A stretch of DNA of 44,877 nucleotides, from NCBI GenBank assembly GCA_028280855.1, contig JANQLA010000502.1, positions 1 to 44,877 on the forward strand, written 5' to 3'. Under the pieces are notes generated by a model. It did no database searches and was not told the DNA's origin. It saw only the letters and a program-made list of their open reading frames with translations. The DNA comes from Melioribacteraceae bacterium. Its GTDB lineage: Bacteria; Bacteroidota; Ignavibacteria; Ignavibacteriales; Melioribacteraceae. The translations under genes and the position numbers were made by a program. Positions 17,316 to 24,722 of this stretch are shown here, piece after piece (within the stretch, counting starts at the first letter, position 1; each line of letters starts with the position of its first letter).

Positions 17316-18025
17316 AAGTACGCTGCGTTATAGTCGACGATGAACCTTTGGCTCATAAAGTTCTCAAAAAATACATCTTGTCTATAGATTCTCTCGAGCT
17401 GGTTGATAATTGCTATAACGCCATTGAAGCAGCAGCTTGCCTTCACAACAAAAAAGTAGATTTACTGTTTCTCGATATTAAAATGCCCGGGTTATCTGGC
17501 ATGCAATTTTTGAAGACACTTGAAAATCCGCCATTGGTAATTGTTACATCCGCATATTCAGAGTACGCCCTTGAGAGTTACGAATATTCTATATGTGATT
17601 ACTTGCTAAAACCGGTTTCTTTTGAGCGATTCTTAAAGGCGGTAAATAAAGCAATCAATAGAATTGAAAAATACCCGAGTGATAGCAAGAATGAGAGTAT
17701 TACAAAGAGTAATGAGTTTATTTTTCTAAAAGCCGACAAGATGACACATAAAGTTCAGTTCAACGAACTGATTTATATAGAAGGATTCGGGAACTACATT
17801 AAGGTTTATACAAAGGATAAAAAGCTTGTAGTTCAGGAGAAAATGTCTGAAATTGAGAAGAAACTCCCTTCAAAATTTTTTGTGAGAGTACATAAATCCT
17901 TTATTGTTTCGATATCTTTTATCAAAAAAATCGAATCGAAGAGGCTGTTAATTAACGAAACATATATACCAATTGGTAATTCCTATAAAAGGAAAATTGA
18001 TGATATTATTGCTACAAAAATGTAA
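17312..18025 (+). CDS. LytTR-type response regulator
   Basis: This 237-residue protein has a receiver domain at residues 1-120, with the acidic pair in CVIVDDEPLAHKVLKKYI, the phosphoacceptor Asp in DLLFLDIKMPGLSGMQFL, Thr/Ser in VIVTSAYSEYAL and Lys in YLLKPVSFERFLKAV. The C-terminal LytTR DNA-binding domain follows, with FIFLKADKMTHKV, YIEGFGNYIKVYT and RVHKSFIVSISFI. It is translationally coupled to the histidine kinase gene, so the two form a complete two-component system. LytTR regulators usually bind paired direct repeats; target genes are not evident here. Confidence 0.93.
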   Translation: MKVRCVIVDDEPLAHKVLKKYILSIDSLELVDNCYNAIEAAACLHNKKVDLLFLDIKMPGLSGMQFLKTLENPPLVIVTSAYSEYALESYEYSICDYLLKPVSFERFLKAVNKAINRIEKYPSDSKNESITKSNEFIFLKADKMTHKVQFNELIYIEGFGNYIKVYTKDKKLVVQEKMSEIEKKLPSKFFVRVHKSFIVSISFIKKIESKRLLINETYIPIGNSYKRKIDDIIATKM

Positions 18026-18123
18026 TGAAACAATTTTTCCGTCTGATAATTTTTCAACAATCGTAAATATCCTACGCAAGTTTTTAAAGATCATGTCGTC
18101 AAATCAATAAAAGTCTGCGTTGA

Positions 18124-18702
18124 ATGTCTGAAACAGAGTTTATAGATAGAATTAAATCCGGTGACGAAGATGCATACCGAAAGTTGGTTGATGAATACCA
18201 GAAATTTGTACTTAATACTTGCTTCAGGTTTGTTCAGATAAAGGAAATTGCAGAGGATATAACGCAGGAAGTATTTATCGAAGTATTCAAATCAGTAGAG
18301 AAATTCAGGGGAGATAGCAAACTTTCAACATGGATATACAGGATTACCGTAACAAGATCTTTGGATTATCTGAAAATGATGAAAAGAAAAAAACGTTTCG
18401 CAAAGTTAAAAAGCCTGTTCGTCGAAGAGGGTGAAGTGACAGAGGGAATTCCCGGTAATGATGGAAATCCGGGTCAACAATTTGAAGACTCCGACAGAAT
18501 GAAAATTTTAAACTGGGCGCTGGAATCATTAGCGGAGAATCAAAGAGTCGCGTTTACTCTAAGCAAATATGAAGAAATGGGTTATAAAGAAATCGCAGAA
18601 ATATTGGGAACAACAGTATCAGCAGTAGAATCGTTAATACATCGCGCTAAAACAAATTTGAAAAAGAAGCTTTATAAGTACTATGAAAAAAATATTATTT
18701 AA
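18124..18702 (+). CDS. ECF-type RNA polymerase sigma factor
   Basis: This is a 192-residue ECF sigma factor. Region 2 includes FIDRIKSGDEDAYRKLVDEY, the AEDITQEVFIEVFKS core-binding helix and KFRGDSKLSTWIYRITVTRS for -10 recognition. Region 4 is ALESLAENQRVAFTLSKYEE, then GYKEIAEILGTTVSAVESLI with the helix-turn-helix. A linker rich in Gly and Glu lies between. It is followed by a small single-helix membrane protein and a CpxP-like periplasmic protein, suggesting sigma / anti-sigma / sensor organisation. The stop codon is followed 12 bases later by a 70-bp inverted-repeat element. Confidence 0.93.
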   Translation: MSETEFIDRIKSGDEDAYRKLVDEYQKFVLNTCFRFVQIKEIAEDITQEVFIEVFKSVEKFRGDSKLSTWIYRITVTRSLDYLKMMKRKKRFAKLKSLFVEEGEVTEGIPGNDGNPGQQFEDSDRMKILNWALESLAENQRVAFTLSKYEEMGYKEIAEILGTTVSAVESLIHRAKTNLKKKLYKYYEKNII

Positions 18703-18714
18703 TAAAAAAATTTA

Positions 18715-18784
18715 GCCACTAAGGCACAAAGACGTAAAGAGGAATTATTAAAACTAAACTTTTGCGACTTAGAGCCTTCGTGGC
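18715..18784. repeat. Inverted-repeat element (REP/MITE-like) inside the sigma-factor operon
   Basis: The arms at 18715-18734 and 18765-18784 match in 16 of 20 positions as inverted repeats (outer ends GCCAC / GTGGC). Pairing continues weakly inward around a 30-base centre. The arm sequence resembles the GCCACTAAGGCACAAAGAC family of dispersed palindromes that I recall from many environmental Bacteroidota and related genomes. The family link is from memory; the repeat itself is visible. Confidence 0.65.
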
Positions 18785-18803
18785 AATCCCTTTAGAGGAT
18801 GCG

Positions 18804-19130
18804 ATGGAACGTAAGAAAAGAATAGAAGAAGAAGTTAAAAAAACGCTAAACATTCTGGATAATTTAGAGAATGTTGAAGATAATCCTTTTTTATTTACGC
18901 GAATTAAATCGAAACTTGAGAGAGCAGGACAAACCGAAAAGTATTCTACAAAGACATTCGTTGCAAAGTGGGGTTTGATACTCCTTCTATTCGCTTTCAA
19001 TGTATTCACAATTTTTAATAATGAGTTTAGTACTTATGAATCAACAACGGATACACAGCAATATTTGCAGGAGTTAGGGAAAGAGTACAATTTATACGAA
19101 ACAAATTATTATTCATATAATATTGAATAG
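18804..19130 (+). CDS. Small single-pass membrane protein, probable anti-sigma factor
   Basis: The ATG at 18804, preceded by AGAGGA, gives 108 residues; an upstream in-frame start would run into the repeat element. The N-terminal 50 residues are charged and helical (EEEVKKTLNILDNLENV, NPFLFTRIKSKLER). One membrane helix (KWGLILLLFAFNVFTIF) follows, then about 35 residues outside. There is no zinc-binding anti-sigma motif. Its place directly after an ECF sigma gene and before a CpxP/CnrX-like gene is the main reason to call it an anti-sigma factor. The function is an inference and no named family is recognised. Confidence 0.6.
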   Translation: MERKKRIEEEVKKTLNILDNLENVEDNPFLFTRIKSKLERAGQTEKYSTKTFVAKWGLILLLFAFNVFTIFNNEFSTYESTTDTQQYLQELGKEYNLYETNYYSYNIE

Positions 19131-19138
19131 AGATTAAA

Positions 19139-19651
19139 ATGGATTTATTAAACCAGAACAAATTTTTGAAATGGCTTGTTATAATACTTGCTCTTCTAAA
19201 TTTAGGAACCTTGTCTGTCATGTGGATTGGAAAACCCGCTGCGACGTTGCCTCCACCACCGCCTTCACACGGAGCCAGAGATAACATGGTCGGCTTTTTA
19301 AGAAACGAACTGAAACTAAATGATGAGCAGGTTGAAGAGTTCAGCAAGCTTCGTGATAAGCATTTTTTAAGTGCAAAAAAAATTAGCAGAGAAATGCATG
19401 AATTAAAAAAGAGCTTAATGGACAATGTTTTTAAAAACGAGCCTATAAATAAAGACTCTATTGCCACTTTAATAGGCAAAAAACAAACTCAACTAGAATT
19501 ATTAACTTACAATCATTTCATGGAATTGAAAGAAGTTTGCGGTAAAGAACAGATTCATAAATTAAAAAAAATGCTAGGCGGATTTTTTAAGGATAGGGAG
19601 CTGCCGCCGAAGTCATTACGAAAGCGCCCTCCGCCGCCGAATAGAAATTAG
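19139..19651 (+). CDS. CpxP/CnrX-like periplasmic metal-sensor-type protein
   Basis: This 170-residue protein has an N-terminal membrane anchor (FLKWLVIILALLNLGTLSVM) and a proline-rich linker (TLPPPPPSH). The helical core FLRNELKLNDEQVEEFSKLR with HFLSAKKISREMHELKKSL is typical of the heavy-metal-resistance / Spy-CpxP superfamily. The C-terminus is basic and proline-rich (RKRPPPPNR). The gene starts 8 bases after the putative anti-sigma gene. In CnrYXH-type systems a protein of this superfamily senses metal and controls the anti-sigma factor. That the same logic works here is inferred; envelope stress sensing is an equal alternative. Confidence 0.75.
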   Translation: MDLLNQNKFLKWLVIILALLNLGTLSVMWIGKPAATLPPPPPSHGARDNMVGFLRNELKLNDEQVEEFSKLRDKHFLSAKKISREMHELKKSLMDNVFKNEPINKDSIATLIGKKQTQLELLTYNHFMELKEVCGKEQIHKLKKMLGGFFKDRELPPKSLRKRPPPPNRN

Positions 19652-19829
19652 TCTAACATATCTTTAGTGAGCTATAAGAAGGCTCTTCATAACCATTACA
19701 TCAGTAAGATTTTATGATACAAAAAGTAAAATAGCATCTTGTTCTGACATTGTACTCCAAACAGTTGGTTTAATCTTTTCCATTGAAACTTTATGGACAT
19801 AGTTATAACTTTTGCTCATCACATTTTGT

Positions 19830-21056
19830 ATGAACTATGGGAACGACAAAGTGAAAAACTTGATTCTACTATTTATGCTGCTTTTATTTTCTTCATGTAC
19901 TCTAAAAGAAGCCAACACAAATGAAACCGACGACGAAGATCTATCAATATTTAACGACGTAACCGAAACCAATCTTCCTATATCGAGCCTTAGCGGCTTA
20001 AGTATGGACGCAGCCGTTGCAGACTTTGACAACGATGGAGATCTTGACATAGTTGTAGCCAATGAGTTCCGCCCCAACATAATTTTGATAAACGACGGTT
20101 CCGGCAAATTTACCGATGAAAGCGACGAGCGTTTGCCGAGAACAAACCACGACAGCGAAGACATTGCTATTGCCGACTATGATAACGACGGCGATCTGGA
20201 TGTAGTAATTGTAAGCGAAGACGACCGCACAAATGAAATGTATCTTAACAACGGCAACGGTTTTTTTACTGATGTTAGCTCCAGGATAATAGTTGGCGGC
20301 ACATCGAACGCTGTTGCTGTTGCGGATTTAAACAATGATACCTTTCCCGACTTAGTAATCGGTAATGCAGGCCAGAACACCGTGCTCATTAATAACGGAT
20401 CGGGATTCTTTGCAAACGAAACCAGTACCAGAATGCAAACTTTTTTCGATGTTACGCAAGATCTTGAAATCGGTGATGTAGACGGTGATGGAGATGATGA
20501 TCTGTTAGTAGGCAATGAAGATGAAAACCGGTTACTTATTAATAACGGTTTAGGTGTTTTTATCGATCAATCCCGTGAACGCATTCCTCTCCGGGTTGCA
20601 AACGAAGAAACTCGCGAAGCCGATTTAGGCGACGTGGACGGCGATGGCGATTTGGATATAGTCTTCGGCAATGTGAGCACGTTTATAGCTAATGCCGATC
20701 CACAAAACCGTTTGCTGATCAATGAAGGAACGGGTTATTATCTTGATCAAACATCTTCTAAGCTACCTGCAATTTCCAATCGCTCATTCGATATTGATTT
20801 TCTTGATATTGACAACGACGGCGATTTAGACATACTTTCGTGCGATGCCCGACCTGGAGATGTTTTTACCGAGCCGTTTCGCGTTTTCCTGAACGATGGC
20901 AGCGGAAACTTCAGCGATCAAACAGATGCGATATTCCCTGACGGTGTTGTCGGCAAAGGCTTTGACGCTGAAGCAGCCGACTTTAACGGCGACGGCAAAC
21001 TTGACCTTTATTTAGCCAGCCGCGGCAGTGTGGATAGGTTGCTTTTGGGTAAGTAA
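19830..21056 (+). CDS. FG-GAP/VCBS-repeat lipoprotein
   Basis: About 408 residues. A GTG at 19851 (after GGGA) is an alternative start, and both keep the lipoprotein signal LLFMLLLFSSC with the lipobox Cys. The rest is a run of seven FG-GAP/VCBS-type repeats with Ca-binding acidic loops such as DFDNDGDLDIVV, DYDNDGDLDVVI, DVDGDGDDDLLV and DFNGDGKLDLYL, each followed by a strand like LLINNGLGVFIDQS. This predicts a seven-bladed integrin-like beta-propeller attached to the envelope. The ligand and role are unknown. The gene stands alone, 178 bases after the CpxP-like gene. Confidence 0.88.
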   Translation: MNYGNDKVKNLILLFMLLLFSSCTLKEANTNETDDEDLSIFNDVTETNLPISSLSGLSMDAAVADFDNDGDLDIVVANEFRPNIILINDGSGKFTDESDERLPRTNHDSEDIAIADYDNDGDLDVVIVSEDDRTNEMYLNNGNGFFTDVSSRIIVGGTSNAVAVADLNNDTFPDLVIGNAGQNTVLINNGSGFFANETSTRMQTFFDVTQDLEIGDVDGDGDDDLLVGNEDENRLLINNGLGVFIDQSRERIPLRVANEETREADLGDVDGDGDLDIVFGNVSTFIANADPQNRLLINEGTGYYLDQTSSKLPAISNRSFDIDFLDIDNDGDLDILSCDARPGDVFTEPFRVFLNDGSGNFSDQTDAIFPDGVVGKGFDAEAADFNGDGKLDLYLASRGSVDRLLLGK

Positions 21057-21186
21057 TAGCTGGCCAAATTGAACTTATAAAAATCACTTTGATTCCTCCT
21101 TGTCTGGCTTACTAAAAGTTAGCTAAACCGTCTGGCAGACTTGAGAATCGCCATAATATAATTCCTTCTTGCACATATACTGTCGG

Positions 21187-21222
21187 CGAAAATCTGCTAA
21201 ATCCGCGTCATCCGTGTTCTAT
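21187..21222. repeat. Short remnant resembling a dispersed intergenic repeat
   Basis: The string AAAATCTGCTAAATCCGCG, followed by TCATCCGTGTTCTAT, resembles a widely scattered intergenic repeat known to me from several bacterial genomes. No second arm is present here, so it would be a decayed copy. This rests on memory of the pattern. Confidence 0.35.
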
Positions 21223-21298
21223 ATGATTTCCATATAATTTCTATTCACACCACTTATCTTTTTGTTATTTTTGCACTCAATTTTATTTAAGGCAGTAA

Positions 21299-22270
21299 AT
21301 GGATTATTCTTTAATAACAGATAATTTCTTAAGCCCGCCAATACTCTTCTTCTTTCTGGGTGTGTTGGCGGTAATGGTTAAGTCCGACCTGGAGGTTCCG
21401 CAGCCTATACCTAAGATGCTTTCGCTATACCTGCTTTTCGCTATCGGGTTTAAAGGAGGAGTAGAGTTAACGCACAGCGGTTTTAATACGCAGATTTTAA
21501 TTACCCTGGCTGCAGCAATTTTAATGGCTTCTATTGTCCCTGTTTATGCTTTTTATATTCTCCGGATCAAATTGAACCTTCATGATTCATCGGCAATTGC
21601 AGCAACTTACGGATCAATAAGCGCCGTAACTTTTATAACCGCTGTTGCCTACCTGGAAAGCATAAACGTCTCATTCGGCGGACACTTAGTTGCAGCGATG
21701 GCTTTAATGGAATCGCCCGCAATAGTAGTTGGCGTAATGCTTCATCGTATGTATTCCTTAAAAGACGAAAATAACAAAATAGACTGGAAAGAATTATCAC
21801 GGGATGCTTTCTTAAACGGCTCGGTGTTTTTGATAGTAGGCAGCCTGGTAATAGGATTACTCACCGGTGAAAAAGGAAATGAGTCGTTAAAACCTTTTAC
21901 CGACGATATCTTTAAAGGGGTTCTTGCTTTGTTCCTTTTGGATATGGGGCTACTGGCAGCAAAGCGACTAAGCTCGATTAAAAAAGCCGGCGGATTTATT
22001 TTCATTTTCTCATTACTATTCCCTTTATTAAACGCCCTGCTGGGCATAGTGATTTCTTACTATATCGGCTTGGATACCGGTGATGCACTTTTGTTCACGG
22101 TCTTATGCGCGAGCGCATCTTATATTGCTGTTCCCGCGGCAGTTCGTTTAACTATTCCCGAAGCTAATCCCAGCTATTACATTGCAATGTCGCTGGGTTT
22201 AACTTTTCCGCTTAACATTATTCTCGGTATTCCGCTTTATATGTACGCGATAAATTTGTTCTGGAGTTAA
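21299..22270 (+). CDS. sbtA: Sodium-dependent bicarbonate transporter, SbtA family
   Basis: This 323-residue protein has about ten membrane helices. The start NFLSPPILFFFLGVLAVMVK and the stretch LSLYLLFAIGFKGGVELTHS, together with AATYGSISAVTFITAVAYLE and AMALMESPAIVVGVMLHRMY, are SbtA (DUF897) hallmarks. In cyanobacteria SbtA imports bicarbonate with sodium. Here it is followed two bases later by an SbtB-like regulator, which strengthens the call. A TATTTTTG hexamer-like -7 element (21266-21273) lies shortly before the ATG. In a probable heterotroph the bicarbonate may feed carboxylases or pH balance. A change of substrate cannot be excluded. Confidence 0.9.
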   Translation: MDYSLITDNFLSPPILFFFLGVLAVMVKSDLEVPQPIPKMLSLYLLFAIGFKGGVELTHSGFNTQILITLAAAILMASIVPVYAFYILRIKLNLHDSSAIAATYGSISAVTFITAVAYLESINVSFGGHLVAAMALMESPAIVVGVMLHRMYSLKDENNKIDWKELSRDAFLNGSVFLIVGSLVIGLLTGEKGNESLKPFTDDIFKGVLALFLLDMGLLAAKRLSSIKKAGGFIFIFSLLFPLLNALLGIVISYYIGLDTGDALLFTVLCASASYIAVPAAVRLTIPEANPSYYIAMSLGLTFPLNIILGIPLYMYAINLFWS

Positions 22271-22272
22271 AA

Positions 22273-22566
22273 ATGAAACTTGTAAAAAAAATAGAAATAG
22301 TTACGGATTCTCTCGAAGTACAAAATGTAGTCTCTGCCCTAGAAAAACACAACGTAAGCGGCTATACGATAATAAAAGATGTGTCAGGTAAAGGCGAGCG
22401 CGGCTTGCGTGATTCCGAGGGACTCACGGATGTACTTAAAAACAGCATGATTATCGTCGCTGTTGAGGAAGAAGAAGTTCAGGCTATCGTGAATTCAATT
22501 CAACCCGTACTCAAAAGATTCGGCGGTATCTGCCTGGTATCCGATGCAGAATGGCTGGTTCATTAG
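22273..22566 (+). CDS. sbtB: PII-like regulatory protein, SbtB type
   Basis: This 97-residue protein has the ferredoxin-like PII fold: strand KLVKKIEIVTDSLEVQNVV, then NVSGYTIIKDVSGKGERGLR with the flexible T-loop, NSMIIVAVEEEEVQAIVNSI, and a final strand GGICLVSDAEWLVH. The gene starts 2 bases after sbtA and is surely co-translated. SbtB proteins bind adenine nucleotides, including cAMP in cyanobacteria, and block SbtA. The paired-cysteine C-terminal loop of some cyanobacterial SbtB proteins is absent, so any redox-dependent part of control is probably missing. Confidence 0.85.
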   Translation: MKLVKKIEIVTDSLEVQNVVSALEKHNVSGYTIIKDVSGKGERGLRDSEGLTDVLKNSMIIVAVEEEEVQAIVNSIQPVLKRFGGICLVSDAEWLVH

Positions 22567-22603
22567 TCAGGCTGCCGTCAATACGGAACATCCGCTGCTG
22601 TAA

Positions 22604-23578
22604 TCAATCATAAGCTAAATACTTTTTCTTGTACTCAAGAGGGTTCAATCCCGTATACTGTTTGAATACTTTTCTGAAGAAATCTATATCCGCATAACCC
22701 GTTTCGTAAGAAACTTCGCTTACGCTTTTTGATCCTTTTTCGAGCAGACGTTTTGCAAATTCGACGCGTGAACGTTTGATGTATTCTGTTGGTGAATTCC
22801 CGGTTGCGTTTTTGAAGCGCCGCATGAAAGTTCTGTCTGCCAGTGAAGTCATGCTTGCCAGTTCGGAGAGCCTGAATTTTCTGTTAGGATTTTTCTCAAT
22901 ATAGTCCTGTACTTTAAGTATATCATCATCCGAATGATTCTTTTGCAGGCTAAAAATGGCAAACTGGTTTTGTGATCTGCTATGTTTATCAATTAAAAGC
23001 ATTTTCGCGGAAAAGTTTGCAACATCGCCGCCCATATATTTTTCTATCAGGTAAATACAAAGATTCAGAAATGATGTTGCGCCTCCGCAGGTTATAATTT
23101 GCCCGGTATCAACTATTACATTCTCATGCTCAAGTTTTACGTGCGGAAACATATGTTTAAATAAATCCTTTGCCGCCCAATGAGTTGTTGCGCTCTTACC
23201 GTTAAGTAAACCGGTTGAAGCCAGTAAAAAGGCGCCCGTGCATATACTTACCAATGTAGCTCCGGATTTATACATCTTTGTAAGCCAGGTAACTAACTTC
23301 TCGTTTTCTTCCAGTTGCTCCGGTATATTACCGTCCATTGCCGGCACTATAACCAAATCGGCTTTTCTTATTTGCGATATATTTCGTTGACAGACTATAG
23401 GGAAATTTTTGTTTATGACCGGGTTTGATGAAACCGAGGCAAGCTCGACATTAAAAAAAGTATTTTTATTACCAGGCTTCAATTCGTTACAGTATGTGCC
23501 GGCTTTTGTAAGCAAGTCCATAGGCCCAATTACCGCGGTTGATACCGAATCTTTAAATACAGGTATAATTACTCTCAA
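22604..23578 (-). CDS. GlxA-type AraC regulator with DJ-1/PfpI-like domain
   Basis: The frame could begin five codons earlier, but AGGAGG lies 4 bases before the TTG at 23578, which decides the start and gives 324 residues beginning RVIIPVFKDSVSTAVIG. Residues 1-190 are a DJ-1/PfpI (class I amidotransferase-like) sensor domain with LVIVPAMDG, the Cys-containing elbow LVSICTGAFLLASTGLL and TTHWAAKDLF. The C-terminal ~110 residues are an AraC double helix-turn-helix (FRLSELASMTSLADRTFMRR, VSEVSYETGYADIDFFRKVF). It is divergent from a VOC and an ABM gene across 139 bases and is their likely regulator. Confidence 0.9.
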   Translation of the reverse strand: MRVIIPVFKDSVSTAVIGPMDLLTKAGTYCNELKPGNKNTFFNVELASVSSNPVINKNFPIVCQRNISQIRKADLVIVPAMDGNIPEQLEENEKLVTWLTKMYKSGATLVSICTGAFLLASTGLLNGKSATTHWAAKDLFKHMFPHVKLEHENVIVDTGQIITCGGATSFLNLCIYLIEKYMGGDVANFSAKMLLIDKHSRSQNQFAIFSLQKNHSDDDILKVQDYIEKNPNRKFRLSELASMTSLADRTFMRRFKNATGNSPTEYIKRSRVEFAKRLLEKGSKSVSEVSYETGYADIDFFRKVFKQYTGLNPLEYKKKYLAYD

Positions 23579-23717
23579 ATTTCCTCCTGGCAAAAGCGCC
23601 GTTTTAATTTGTCAAAATAACCCCGTAAACCGGTGTAATTAAGTTATTATGTTTTAATCGTATTTTCTACACCAAATTTTTGAAACCAGTAAAAAATCTT
23701 TATTAAAAGGAGGTTCT

Positions 23718-24086
23718 ATGAACGTAGTTAATTGGTTTGAAATTCCCGTAGAAGACATGCAGCGTGCCAAACAATTTTACTCCAATATTCTTGCTAAAGA
23801 GCTAAGTGATATGCCCGGAATGCCTGGAATGGAAATGGCAGCTTTCCCTTGGGAAACGGATGCCCCGTTTGCGGCGGGAGCGCTTGTAAAGGTTGAAGGA
23901 CTTGAACCGTCGCCAAATAGTATTACCGTATATTTCCATAGCAATGATTTATCCGTTGAGCTGGGAAAAATAGAAGAAAACGGCGGTAAAATTCTCGATC
24001 CTAAAACTTCCATCGGGGAACACGGATTCATCGCCCACTTCCTAGATACGGAAGGCAATCGTATCGGTTTGTATTCACAAAACTAG
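23718..24086 (+). CDS. VOC superfamily (glyoxalase/bleomycin-resistance-like) protein
   Basis: This 122-residue protein has an AAGGAGG site 4 bases before the ATG. It begins NVVNWFEIPVEDMQRAKQFY and ends HFLDTEGNRIGLYS, the two ends of the paired beta-alpha-beta-beta-beta modules of the VOC fold. Known members are glyoxalases, dioxygenases and drug-binding proteins, and many of this short class lack a known substrate. Metal ligands cannot be assigned with certainty. It is followed 11 bases later by an ABM-type gene, and both are probably under the divergent GlxA-type regulator. Confidence 0.85.
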   Translation: MNVVNWFEIPVEDMQRAKQFYSNILAKELSDMPGMPGMEMAAFPWETDAPFAAGALVKVEGLEPSPNSITVYFHSNDLSVELGKIEENGGKILDPKTSIGEHGFIAHFLDTEGNRIGLYSQN

Positions 24087-24097
24087 CAGGAGACAAA

Positions 24098-24397
24098 ATG
24101 GCAACATTCATCGTACAAACGAAAACGCATTATACACAGGATGTGAAAGAACAATACTTTGAATTAGCCCGGAACGCTTTTGAAATATTCAAAAAGCAGC
24201 CCGGGTTTGTTTCGGCAAAACCTTTTATTAGCGAAGATGATACGCATACAATGACGATTATTGAATGGCAAACCAAAGCTGATCATGAAGCATGTATGGC
24301 AAGCCCTGACTTTACTGAGTTTAATGCAACCTGGGAAAAACTAATGCACTCCGGCGCTATTAAATTTGAACTAAATTGCTATAACCATTTTCAATAA
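24098..24397 (+). CDS. ABM-domain putative quinol monooxygenase
   Basis: This 99-residue protein is preceded by AGGAGA. It has the dimeric ferredoxin-like ABM layout: ATFIVQTKTHYTQDVKEQYF, FEIFKKQPGFVSAKPFISED, HTMTIIEWQTKADHEACMAS and a final strand. Such small proteins act as cofactor-free quinol monooxygenases or as binding proteins. It shares a transcript with the VOC gene, so both may handle a reactive small molecule; the compound is unknown. Confidence 0.8.
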   Translation: MATFIVQTKTHYTQDVKEQYFELARNAFEIFKKQPGFVSAKPFISEDDTHTMTIIEWQTKADHEACMASPDFTEFNATWEKLMHSGAIKFELNCYNHFQ

Positions 24398-24720
24398 TAA
24401 TTTACGGTCTTTACGTAAAAAAATATCGCATAAAGATCGCATGTTATTAATTCTTTACAGTAGCGCAGACCCACAATGAAGATGGTGAGAAGGCTTTTCT
24501 GATTTTCTACCTTCCTTTTTTGCCTCCAAGGCGCTGCCCTGCCTCGCCGACCTGCGCGCATCGAATTCAACTTCGTAATAACCGATGCCTTCATACATGC
24601 CAATAATGAGATAAAAAAGTTAAACCCGAGAAGTTTTACCCGGGTTTAATTGTAATATGCTGTTAAACATTAGTTATAAATATAACCTATAACATAAATT
24701 CCGAATTACTCTAAATGATA
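24398..24720. other. Gene-free interval with terminator and a G+C-rich patch
   Basis: This interval lies between the converging ABM gene and the giant BACON gene. It contains a weak 6-bp hairpin at 24401-24419 and a patch at about 24520-24565 that is visibly richer in G+C than its surroundings. It also contains the intrinsic terminator at 24621-24648. No convincing gene is seen in it. Confidence 0.6.
24621..24648 (-). terminator. Intrinsic terminator of the three-gene exported-protein operon
   Basis: TAAACCCG and CGGGTTTA form a perfect 8-bp inverted repeat with a 12-base loop. On the minus strand the stem is followed by ACTTTTTTATC, giving the U-run. It lies about 75 bases after the stop codon of the giant BACON/FG-GAP gene. 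Confidence 0.75.
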
Positions 24721-24722
24721 GT

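Noticed and set aside
18026-18123. Autoregulated ECF promoter before the sigma gene
   Set aside because: AAC-like and CGT-like elements exist but none at the usual 16-17 base spacing.
24401-24419. TTTACG/CGTAAA hairpin after the ABM gene as terminator
   Set aside because: The 6-bp stem is followed by A's rather than T's on the plus strand, so it is not a terminator for that operon.
24391-24603. 70-codon minus-strand frame in the ABM/giant gene interval
   Set aside because: Basic, low-complexity product overlapping the terminator region side and no ribosome-binding site; treated as non-coding.
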